The notes under the pieces were generated by a model. That model saw only the letters and a program-made list of their open reading frames with translations, searched no databases and was not told the origin of the DNA. This document shows, piece by piece, positions 45,791-54,900 of a stretch of DNA of 64,000 bases; position 1 is the stretch's first letter, and each line of letters starts with the position of its first letter. The translations under genes were made by a program, and so were the position numbers. Source of the DNA: Chitinophagales bacterium (lineage in GTDB: Bacteria; Bacteroidota; Bacteroidia; Chitinophagales; Chitinophagaceae); assembly GCA_015654595.1 (NCBI GenBank), contig JAATGQ010000155.1:1-64000 (forward strand), given 5' to 3'.

Positions 45791-46996
45791 TTATCTGATC
45801 AAAATAGAATCCCCGGCTATCTCGTAATGGAATCCGAGTGAGAGTTGCAGGGCGTCTATGACATTTTTTATAGGTTGGTCCTTGAAATATCCCGTGAGTT
45901 CTTCGTTCTGATACTTATGGTTTTCGAAGTGGATGCGGATATTATACCAGCGTTCCAGTTTTGCGGCCACTTCCTGAAAGGGTTCTTTTCGGAATATCAG
46001 TTTATCTTCTACCCAAGAGGTCTCAATGATCGTTTTGTAGGCCGGGTCGGCAGTCACGTTCCGCCGCTGGAAATCGGGAGCGGCGTTTGCTGTGTTGTCG
46101 ACAACGGGTTTGTTCCTGCCGGAATCGGGCGGCAGATGGTCTTCTTTATATCGGTTATTATATAAGGTGACCTTTTCACTGGGACGCAGCATGATCGAAG
46201 AACTGTTCCTGCCTGGGACTTCGATCTCTGCTTTTCCCTGGATCAGGGTTGTTTCGATAATGCTGTCGCCAGGATAGGCTCTGACATTGAGCGAGGTTCC
46301 CAGTACTTTGACGACTACTTTTCCGAGGTCGATGAGGAAAGGTTGTCGGGGATCATGTTTTATGTCGAAATAGGCTTCGCCCTGGAGCTGCAGCGATCGT
46401 TTGCCGTTGGAAAACGCATCGGCGTAGCGGATCCTGCTGCCGGCGTTCAACCATATTTTTGATCCGTCCGGTAGTTCGAGGTAGTTGCGTGTGCCATATT
46501 TTGCACTCACTTCACGCCAAAGGACAGCGGCTTCGGGCTGCGGATTTGGGCTTCTGAATAAATAGAATCCAAGGGCCAGCGTGGCTATAACAGCGGCGGC
46601 TGCCGACCATCGGAACAGTTTACGGCCTGGACTCTTTTCGGGATATCGGCGTGCGGAATAAGCCTCGTCAGCTGGTCTGGTGTCCTGATGCTCTATTGTA
46701 TCTCTGTGCGATCCATTACCAGGATAGGATGAAGGGTCTGCTGTCGCAGCAGCAAATACATGGATACCAGACGTGCGTTGTTTCCACTGTCGCAGGCCTC
46801 TCTCCAGCATCATCTGCTCTTCTTTTGAGGTAATATCTTTCGGCGGAGCGTCCGACACTGCTTCGATGGCTGAAGCCAGTTGCTGAAGTACTGGGTCCTG
46901 TTCCAGGATAAGCCGCAGCTCTTCCGCTTCTTCGGGAATGAGTTCTCCGGCGATGCTTCGGGCCAATAAAACAGCTATTCGATCGTAATCGGACAT
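45791..46996 (-). CDS. FecR family anti-sigma factor
   Basis: Membrane anti-sigma factor that passes a signal from the STN domain of its SusC to the ECF sigma factor. The 401-residue protein has a cytoplasmic N-terminal sigma-binding part (ELIPEEAEELRLILEQDP), one transmembrane helix at about 132-148, a FecR domain (WREVSAKYGTRNYLELPDGS, SKIWLNAGSRIRYADAF, LQGEAYFDIKHDPRQPFLID) and a C-terminal DUF4974-like part (ELTGYFKDQPIKNVIDALQL). It heads the susC-susD glycan unit. The sigma gene is divergent, not upstream in the same strand as is usual. Confidence 0.93.
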   Translation of the reverse strand: MSDYDRIAVLLARSIAGELIPEEAEELRLILEQDPVLQQLASAIEAVSDAPPKDITSKEEQMMLERGLRQWKQRTSGIHVFAAATADPSSYPGNGSHRDTIEHQDTRPADEAYSARRYPEKSPGRKLFRWSAAAAVIATLALGFYLFRSPNPQPEAAVLWREVSAKYGTRNYLELPDGSKIWLNAGSRIRYADAFSNGKRSLQLQGEAYFDIKHDPRQPFLIDLGKVVVKVLGTSLNVRAYPGDSIIETTLIQGKAEIEVPGRNSSSIMLRPSEKVTLYNNRYKEDHLPPDSGRNKPVVDNTANAAPDFQRRNVTADPAYKTIIETSWVEDKLIFRKEPFQEVAAKLERWYNIRIHFENHKYQNEELTGYFKDQPIKNVIDALQLSLGFHYEIAGDSILIR

Positions 46997-47089
46997 GACG
47001 CAAAAAATATGGTATACAGTAAGGACATCTTTTTTTGAAAAAACCCTTAAAAAGAAATAAAATATTTTAATTTTAACAGTACCAGGGCA
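46997..47089. promoter_or_regulatory. Shared divergent promoter region, fecR and ECF sigma
   Basis: The 93 bases between the divergent starts are very AT-rich and contain runs of A and T. On the minus strand TATTTTTTGC precedes the fecR start and could be a -7 box with an extra T. On + , TAATTTTAA lies near 47075 before the sigma gene. Both are only loose fits. Confidence 0.35.
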
Positions 47090-47632
47090 ATGGATACTAC
47101 GCTACATACGATCTCACTATCCGCTGCCGGTCTATACGATGAGCATGCCTTTGAACGTTTTTACAGGCGGTACTTTATTCGTGTATTCCGGTTCTGTTAC
47201 GCCATTGTGCACGAGAAGGCGGTTGCCGAAGAGATCGCCAATGATGCTTTCCTTAGTCTTTGGAAAAGACGGGATGGCCTCGATGCGATAGAGAACCTCG
47301 AAGTTTATCTTTATATTTCTGCCAAGAATCACTGCCTCAATCATCTCCGGCGTCATCATTATAAAGCCTCCATCGATATTGAAGACCTCTGCGAAGACGC
47401 TCTGCAGTTCCAGTCCGATCCTGAAAGTCTTCTTATCCACGCCGAAACGACAAAGCGTGTCATAGCAGCCGTAGACCGGCTGCCTCCGAAATGTAAACTC
47501 ATCTTCAAACTTGTTAAGCAGGACGGTCTTAAATACAAAGATGTTGCGCGGCTGCTCGATATTTCTGTCAAGACAGTAGAGGCGCAATTGTCTATTGCAG
47601 TGAAGAAGATTGGCCAGACGTTGGGGAGTTAA
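47090..47632 (+). CDS. ECF RNA polymerase sigma factor
   Basis: The 180-residue protein has sigma region 2 (FERFYRRYFIRVFRFCYAIV, EEIANDAFLSLWKRRDGLD) and region 4 (RLPPKCKLIFKLVKQDGLKY, DVARLLDISVKTVEAQLSIA). It is of the Bacteroidota glycan-locus type, with the regulator FecR divergently encoded 93 bases away. Its expected target is the promoter of the susC unit at 45607. It has no stress-response partner nearby. Confidence 0.94.
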   Translation: MDTTLHTISLSAAGLYDEHAFERFYRRYFIRVFRFCYAIVHEKAVAEEIANDAFLSLWKRRDGLDAIENLEVYLYISAKNHCLNHLRRHHYKASIDIEDLCEDALQFQSDPESLLIHAETTKRVIAAVDRLPPKCKLIFKLVKQDGLKYKDVARLLDISVKTVEAQLSIAVKKIGQTLGS

Positions 47633-47726
47633 GACACCGCCGTATGCATCCATAATAGCAATCAGGGGATTTTAATTAGTGAGGGGTAAACCCTAAATTG
47701 CGAATGAGTTATTTCAACCCAACTAT

Positions 47727-49241
47727 ATGGATCGCAGAGATTTTTTTAAAGATGCATTATTGACTGGCATGGCTATGGCGGGAGGACCGATCTTGAAGGC
47801 TGCGGGTTTAGCGGGGACTGCACAGTCAGGGCCGCAGGAAGTATTTCCGGGCGCGTCGCAGGCGGCGTTGTCTGGTTTGCCGCAGGGCGCACCAGGGGCC
47901 GGGACGCCGTTGTCGTTGATGGGACACCGGTTTGTGACGCAGTGTATCATGATCCGGACTTCGCCGTGGGAGGTTTCGCGCGATGTGAAGCTGATCAATC
48001 GGGATGAGTATTTTGCGCATACGCCGGAGGTGGTTCGTAAGATGCGGGAAGCTTTTGCAAAGAACAACCCGGATGGCCGTCTCACCTGGGGATTTACGTT
48101 GAACGCCCTGGAAGATAAACGGCCCCATTATGTGGACATCCGGAAGTATGTGGTCGAATGCCAACAAAAATATGGAGACGAGGTTTCTTATTTCCCCGGC
48201 TATTTTCCGGCTATGTACCTGCCCCGGGAAAGGGTCAACAGGGAGATGACGGAAGCTATCCAGACGATCACTCATCTGGTTGGCGGCGGATATCGCCCTG
48301 ATTGTATCATGGGAGGTTTTCTTTCTGCAAACAATCTGGCCTACCTCGCCGAAAAGGAAAACATTCATGTCGCGCACTCCGTGATCTGGAGCCAGCATGA
48401 AGTGGACGGCGGCGGCGCGGATGGGTCTTTGTCCTATCCCTACTATCCTTCCAAGGAACATTTCTGTAAGCCTGCACAGGCCAGCAGCGACTTTATTGAT
48501 TGCGTTTCGCTGGACGGGTGGAGCGTTGACTTTCTCAATGCTACTGTCAGCGGCGGGGTAAGGGGAACCACGCCTTACAATGGTGCGGCAAGCCGTCGGG
48601 GTGTGGGACCTATCGAATCATACGGAGAATGGGGGCTCGATATCGGTAATCTTTCGGTGATGCATACCCAGTCCCTTCATTTTGACCGGGGTTTTGAACT
48701 GAATGGGTTTGGATGGATCCCGAATATCTGGGAAGCGGCATTGGCGAAGATCCCCGAACGGCAAAACGACTTCTGGGACGACACCTTTGCCTACAGAGCG
48801 ATGGAGCGGTGGGTAGGATCGACCATCCAGCGATGGCCCGACGTTCGATTCGTCACGTTTGGCGAATACGGGAAGCTGTGGCGTCAGCATTTTAAAAACA
48901 ACGACCCGCTGAATTACCGGTTTGAGGAAAAGGGCCTGGGAATAGGAAGCTCCTGGGGAAACGAACAGATCCGATGGTTTATGAATAAGGACTTTCGCCT
49001 GGCCTTGTTGTGCAACTGGCATAAGAATACGCCGGAGATGGTGATCGATTTTACAAGGTACGATTGGAAAGCGGTCGAGCCGGCAGATCCGTCGCCAGAG
49101 AAGCCGGTAAAGGACTGGAGTCTGATGAACAGGATCAATCAGAAGGGTTTGCGGCCTCAGGATAAACCGGTATTGATAACAGAATTGACAGATGATGATA
49201 AGGCGATGATCGCGAGGCATTATCCGGAGCTGTTGAAATAA
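47727..49241 (+). CDS. Tat-exported protein of unknown function, possibly glycan-related
   Basis: The 504-residue protein begins MDRRDFFKDALLTGMAMAGG, a twin-arginine signal. The body has no enzyme signature I can name with certainty. Segments such as PDCIMGGFLSANNLAYLAEK and VAHSVIWSQHEVDGGGADGS recall a barrel with histidine and aspartate at the pocket. From memory it resembles Bacteroidota proteins labelled DUF3863/DUF3864, but this is unsure. It follows the sigma gene after 94 bases on the same strand, so it may belong to the glycan locus. Confidence 0.65.
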   Translation: MDRRDFFKDALLTGMAMAGGPILKAAGLAGTAQSGPQEVFPGASQAALSGLPQGAPGAGTPLSLMGHRFVTQCIMIRTSPWEVSRDVKLINRDEYFAHTPEVVRKMREAFAKNNPDGRLTWGFTLNALEDKRPHYVDIRKYVVECQQKYGDEVSYFPGYFPAMYLPRERVNREMTEAIQTITHLVGGGYRPDCIMGGFLSANNLAYLAEKENIHVAHSVIWSQHEVDGGGADGSLSYPYYPSKEHFCKPAQASSDFIDCVSLDGWSVDFLNATVSGGVRGTTPYNGAASRRGVGPIESYGEWGLDIGNLSVMHTQSLHFDRGFELNGFGWIPNIWEAALAKIPERQNDFWDDTFAYRAMERWVGSTIQRWPDVRFVTFGEYGKLWRQHFKNNDPLNYRFEEKGLGIGSSWGNEQIRWFMNKDFRLALLCNWHKNTPEMVIDFTRYDWKAVEPADPSPEKPVKDWSLMNRINQKGLRPQDKPVLITELTDDDKAMIARHYPELLK

Positions 49242-49340
49242 GGCCCCGGAGCTGGGATAGCGGTACTTGCATCTTCGGGGCAAAGCAGGAGGCTGGCCGC
49301 CGGTGGGCAGCCCATTCGGACACTGAGTGTCTGTTTTCGT

Positions 49341-49372
49341 ACACTTTTTACAAGGTTTTGACTTTAAAGTGT
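49341..49372. repeat. Inverted repeat before the large permease
   Basis: ACACTTT (49341-49347) and AAAGTGT (49366-49372) with an 18-base gap lie about 70 bases before the permease start. It may be an operator of the permease gene. Confidence 0.3.
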
Positions 49373-49441
49373 TTGTAAATAAAGGGTTGCCGTATTGGCA
49401 TGCCCCTTGTGGTTTTTGGATATCCAACCAAATCAACCGGT

Positions 49442-51802
49442 ATGCTTAAGAGTTATTTCAAAATTGCGTGGCGCAATCTACTCAAACACAAAAGTTTTTC
49501 TATCATCAATATCACCGGTCTTGCGATCGGTATGGCGACTGTATTGTTGATATGGACCTGGGTTCAAAACGAGCTGGATTATGACGGGTTCTACTCGCAT
49601 AGCAAAGAGCTGTATAAGCTTTATAACAAGGCTTCGTATCAGAACAGCGTATCTGTCTGGGATGTGACTTCGGGGCCTGCGGGGCCGGCCTTGCAGCAGA
49701 ATTATGCCGAGGTGGCGCATACTTCCCGGATCTATTGGCCTATCGAGCGTTTATTTACATATGGAGACAAGCATATCAAGTCGACGGGGAACGACGTGGA
49801 CGCTTCTTTTCTCGACATGTTTGACTTCCCGTTGATCAGCGGCAGCAGGGAGCATTTGTTGGAGGATGGGAAGAGTATCGTGCTCACGGAGACGCTTGCG
49901 AAGAAACTATTTGGCGGGGAAAACCCTGTTGGGAAGACGATCACTCTCGATAACAAGGAGCCGTATCGGATAACGGGTGTTATGAAAGACCTGCCTGCGA
50001 ATACCGATTTTAGTTTTACTTATCTTATCCCCTTGACAAATATCTCGCTGAACAATTATTCCAACAATTGGAACTCGAATAGCTATTATACATACGTAGA
50101 ATTAAAGCCCGGAACTTCGGTAGTGTCGTTCAATCAAAAGATAAGGGGGTTTCTGAAGCCATATATCACCGATGGGAATACCTCTTTATTCCTTTATCCG
50201 ATGTCGAAGATGCATTTGTACTCGAGGTTTGACAACGGGGTTCCTGTCGGGGGTAAAATTGAAGAGGTAAGGCTGATCGTGTTTATCGGTCTGATCGTTT
50301 TGCTGATCGCCTGCGTCAATTTTATGAACCTCAGTACGGCCCGTAGTCAGCGGAGGGCAAAAGAAGTAGGCGTTCGTAAGGTCTTTGGCGCAAGGCGGAA
50401 TAATCTGCTGAAGCAATTCCTTTGCGAGTCGATCCTGCTGGCCTTCTCGGCGGGTGTGCTCGCCGTCCTGATCGTTTGGGTTGTGCTGCCGTTGGTCGAT
50501 AGCGTAATGGGCAAGCCTTATGTGTTGAACTTTGCCGATCCTTTCCTTTGGGTGGGACTTGTTGGTTTTATCCTGGTGACGGGAATCCTTGCAGGCATTT
50601 ATCCGGCTGTTTATTTATCTGCCTTTAAACCCGTAAAGGTGTTGAAGGGGACCATGCATCCGGTTAAGCAGTTCTTTAGTCCGAGAAAAGTGCTGGTTGT
50701 TTTGCAGTTTTCGATTGCGATCATCCTTATCGTCTCCACGATGATCATTTATCGGCAGATCCAGTTTGTACAGAACAGGAATATCGGATACAATGTCGCC
50801 AATCTGATAGAAGTGCCGGTGGAGGGCGATATCGAAAAAAATTATACGGCGATCAAAGCGGCTTTATTGAATACGGGTGCTGTTGCTTCTGTGACCCGCA
50901 CCGGCTGGGGCGTTACGATCAACGGGTCTACCTCCAGCGGTTTTACCTGGGAGGGCCCCGTGGCGGATAAGAACAATACCGTGTTCAGCCTGGCTCGTAC
51001 AGAAAGCGATCTCATACAAACCCTGGGTTTGAAGCTGGTGGCTGGCCGGGATCTGGATTACAGCCGGTTTCCGGCGGATAGCAATGCGATACTGCTCAAT
51101 GAAAGTGCGGTAAAGACGATGGGGTTAAAGGACCCGATAGGAAAGATAGTTACCCGCGGCACGGCGAATTATGTTGTCACGGGCGTATTTAAAGATTTCA
51201 TCGTTGGATCGCCTTATAGCGCCGTTGGGCCGATGATGGTGTTTACGTCAAAGAGCTGGTTGTTGAATATGGTCCTGCGGCTGAATGAGAATGGGAATGT
51301 GCAAAGGAATCTTCAGCAGGCGGGGGATGTGCTCAGGAACTATAACCCTGCGTATCCCTTTACTTATCATTTTGTGGACCAGGAGTATGGAGAGAAATTC
51401 AAGGATCAGCAGCAGACGGGTATGCTGATGGCTTTGTTCTCGGCGTTGACCATATTTATCTCCTGTCTTGGGATGTTCGGGCTTGCCTCCTATATGGCGG
51501 AGGTCCGGATCAGGGAAATCGGTATCAGAAAGGTGCTTGGTGCAAGCGGCGCGCAGATATCGGGGCTGTTCTCGAGAGAGTTTGTATCACTTGTCGTCAT
51601 CGCTATTTTTATTGCCACGCCGATCGCCTGGTGGATCATGGCGAAATGGCTGAATGATTTTACCTACCGGGTCGATATATCCTGGGTGTATTTCGGGCTG
51701 GCCGGCTGCGGCGCTATTGTGTTGGCGCTGATCACGGTTAGCATGCAGGCGATGAAGGCTGCGCTTGCAAATCCGGTGGATAGTTTGAGGGCGGATCGGT
51801 GA
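49442..51802 (+). CDS. Large FtsX/MacB-type ABC transporter permease (ADOP type)
   Basis: The 786-residue protein has two copies of the FtsX-type membrane domain. The N-terminal start MLKSYFKIAWRNLLKHKSFS is the family signature, followed by a helix (INITGLAIGMATVLLIWTW) and a periplasmic MacB core. Four helices follow at about 280-430, with ERRAKEVGVRKVFGARR-like QRRAKEVGVRKVFGARRNNL, then a second core and a last set with MAEVRIREIGIRKVLGASGA. Such permeases work with a separate ATPase in export or envelope tasks. I chose ATG 49442 since the signature starts there. A strong hairpin terminator follows. Confidence 0.9.
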   Translation: MLKSYFKIAWRNLLKHKSFSIINITGLAIGMATVLLIWTWVQNELDYDGFYSHSKELYKLYNKASYQNSVSVWDVTSGPAGPALQQNYAEVAHTSRIYWPIERLFTYGDKHIKSTGNDVDASFLDMFDFPLISGSREHLLEDGKSIVLTETLAKKLFGGENPVGKTITLDNKEPYRITGVMKDLPANTDFSFTYLIPLTNISLNNYSNNWNSNSYYTYVELKPGTSVVSFNQKIRGFLKPYITDGNTSLFLYPMSKMHLYSRFDNGVPVGGKIEEVRLIVFIGLIVLLIACVNFMNLSTARSQRRAKEVGVRKVFGARRNNLLKQFLCESILLAFSAGVLAVLIVWVVLPLVDSVMGKPYVLNFADPFLWVGLVGFILVTGILAGIYPAVYLSAFKPVKVLKGTMHPVKQFFSPRKVLVVLQFSIAIILIVSTMIIYRQIQFVQNRNIGYNVANLIEVPVEGDIEKNYTAIKAALLNTGAVASVTRTGWGVTINGSTSSGFTWEGPVADKNNTVFSLARTESDLIQTLGLKLVAGRDLDYSRFPADSNAILLNESAVKTMGLKDPIGKIVTRGTANYVVTGVFKDFIVGSPYSAVGPMMVFTSKSWLLNMVLRLNENGNVQRNLQQAGDVLRNYNPAYPFTYHFVDQEYGEKFKDQQQTGMLMALFSALTIFISCLGMFGLASYMAEVRIREIGIRKVLGASGAQISGLFSREFVSLVVIAIFIATPIAWWIMAKWLNDFTYRVDISWVYFGLAGCGAIVLALITVSMQAMKAALANPVDSLRADR

Positions 51803-51847
51803 GTTCCGATGTTGGGGTGCCGTTGCGATGAAAGTGGATGTTATTAA

Positions 51848-51884
51848 AAGCGAAAGCCTCCTGAGTTTCAGGAGGCTTTCGCTT
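51848..51884. terminator. Perfect 17-base-pair bidirectional terminator
   Basis: AAGCGAAAGCCTCCTGA (51848-51864), loop GTT, and its exact complement (51868-51884) lie between two convergent genes. With A-rich DNA before and short T/A after it, it can serve both transcripts. Confidence 0.85.
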
Positions 51885-51935
51885 AAATAGCCAGTGAAGC
51901 CGGCTGGAGTGGAAATGAGGTTTATTGGAGACCTA

Positions 51936-54900
51936 TTAAAGTCTGCCAAAGGGTTTTGCCATCCTGACCTTACCATCGGGGCTGATGATCTTCAGCACAT
52001 AATAGCCTTTTGGCAGGTTGGCCGTATTTATTTTATCGCCGCTATGCACCCCGGATTGGGTGAGCAGCACATTTCCATTGAAATCGACTACTTCCGCGTT
52101 GACGACTGTTTCGCCGCTGACGGACCAGGTGACCTTGATATAGTCGGAAGCCGGGTTGGGCATGACCTGCATCGCGCTGTCGGATGTCGTGGGCGGCGTG
52201 GTGATCGTGGGCGGCGGATAGGTATAAGGCGCCGAGAACGCGCTGAGGCAGCCGTCTGCGGTGATCCGAACGGTGTATATGGCGTTTTGCGTAGCGATAT
52301 ATTCTTTATCGGTTGCCCCGACGATCAGCTGGGTGGTATCGATATACCATTGGTTGCCGGCATCCGCAGAAGAGATCAGGATATTGGAATCCGCGGTGAT
52401 CGTAGGCGTCGGCGGAAGCGCGAGGACGACCAGCTGGACGCCGTCAGACGCTGCGGAAGAAAGCCCGTCGAGAGTGACCTTTACCGTGTATACGCCAGCG
52501 TTACCTGTCCGCAAGGTGGCGGTTGTATCGGAAAGGGCGACCCCATCCTTATACCATTGGTTGCCCGTAGTCGCCGAGGATTGCAGCGTATCATAGCTGC
52601 CCTGGCAGAGCGACGATGACCCGATCAGCGTAATGGTCGGAGCAGGAGGAGGCGCGATATAGGTAAAGCCCGATATAGTCACGGTGTCGGAGGCCGTTGT
52701 TACGGTAACGTCGCCTGTAGCGCCGGTTCCGACGACGGCAGTGATGCTCGTATCGGAGTTGACTTTAAAGGAGCTTGCTGCTGTACCGCCAAAGCTGACG
52801 CTGGTGGCGCCGGTAAATCCAAAGCCGATGATCGTAATAGGAGTACCCGTACTTCCTTTTTTGGGGGTGAGGGAATCGATATAAGGCAAGCCGATCTGGT
52901 TTCTGAAGATCGAAGTACCGAGACCAAAGGTAAGCAGGTCGGGTCTGCCGTCGCCATCGAGATCGACGATCCGGCCTCCTACCATAGAGGAGTTGTCTTG
53001 CAGCGCGTAGTCAACTTTTGACTGGAAGGCTGGGCTGCCAGAGGCGCCGATGTTCTTATAGACAGAGGTATAGCGTACCGCTGAATAAGGATCGGGGTAA
53101 TTGCCTTGGACGCTAAGATCGGGTTTGCCATCGCCGTCCAGATCGCCCAACGCTGTTCTCCATGGACCGTTGTTGGCTGCGATATCGGTCTCGCTGCCAA
53201 AGGCGATAGTGCCGGGTGTACTTTTGTTTGACAGCATGGCGACGTTGGAGGAGTTTACAAACGGCACAAGCAGATCGATCTTCCCATCTCCATCGAGATC
53301 GCCGCTGCTGATAAATTCGGGCCAGCTGCCGTTAAGAGTGATATCGATGCGGGTATCGAAGGAAACAGCGCCGGGTGAGCTGGTATTTCTAAAGATGGCT
53401 GCGCCTGTGGGGTTTACTGAAAGGGCGATATCTTTCTTGCCATCGCCGTCAAGATCGGCAACGGTAACACCGGTGGCGTACGTCCCTGTTTCATAATCCA
53501 GCCGCTCAAAGGACAAGACGCCATTTAGTGTGGTGTTATGGAATACGGAAAGGATATGTTCATAACTGGATACGATAATATCGGATTTGCCATCGTTGTC
53601 GATATCGGTGATCACCAGTTCGTTTACGTTATTAAAATCAGAAGAGCCGCTGGGCATCTGAAGAGGTGAAGTAAAGGACAAGTGACCCGGCGTACTGGTA
53701 TTGCGAACGACAGTGATGAGGCCGTTCTGCGCGTCGGTGGACACGATATCGGGTTTCCCATCGCCATCCAGATCGCCGGCAATAAATTTACCCGCTGCGA
53801 TACCCACCGATACGCTGACCGAGTCTGCAAAGGTGATTTTACCCTTTGAGCTGGTGTTGGGGGAGATAAACAAATTGTTGGAAGAACCAACAGACAACAG
53901 GTCCATCTTGCCATCGCCGTCAAGATCTGCGGCGTATGTCATGCCCCCGAAAATATGATCCTGGCGCGGAGCAAAGGAATGGCTGTCGAAATTGGCCTTT
54001 GCGCCCGGGAAAAGCGTAGAGAAAACGCCATTGGAATAGGCGATAAGCGTATTCGTGGTGACGGTGATCGGTGCATATGTCGTGCCTGCGGGCACTTTAA
54101 CGGTGAAAGTGTGATCCGTGGCAGAAAGGATCGTTGCCCTGATCCCTCCGATAGTCACCTGGTTGGCGGGATCGTTGGGGTTAAAGTTGGTCCCGTTGAT
54201 CGTCAGGGTCGAGCCAACAGCTCCGGTCAGCGGTGAGAAGGAAGTAATGGAAGGCACGGCGCCATAGGTAAAGCCCGCGGCAGAATCCTGGCCGTAAGGG
54301 TTGGTGACGATCACGCTTCCGGTTGCGCCAGCGCCGACGATGGCGGTGATGCTGGTGTCGGAGTTGATCGTAAACGAAGTAGCGGCGACCCCCTGGAAGC
54401 TAACCGCAGTGGCGCTGGTAAAGTTGCGGCCCGTAATAGTTACTGCTGTACCTGTTATGGCAGTTTTTGGCGTATAGTCAGCTACATAGGGTTCCGCAAC
54501 AACCTGGTTGACAAGAATGGCAAGACCCGTGTTGTTGCCGGTGGTGATGATATCGTTCTTACCATCGAGGTTGAGATCGGCAGTAGCCAGTGCCATGGGT
54601 ATCGTGCCTACCGGAAAGTCAATGCCTGTTCCGAAGAGAAGCTGGCCCTTATGGCTTAGGTTCTTGTAGACCCTGACTTTTCCATCGGTCGTTTGACTAA
54701 CTATGATCATGTCCAACTGACCGTCTCCATCGAGATCGGTCAAGCCGATGCAGACAGGACTTGTTAAGGTTGGCAGGTCGATGCGATTATCAAATGTGAT
54801 AGAAGAACCTGCACTTGTATTCCTGAACAATGAGATGCCGCTTCCGTTGGCGTTGACGCAGGCCAGGTCTGGTTTGCCGTCGCCATCTATATCTCCCGTT

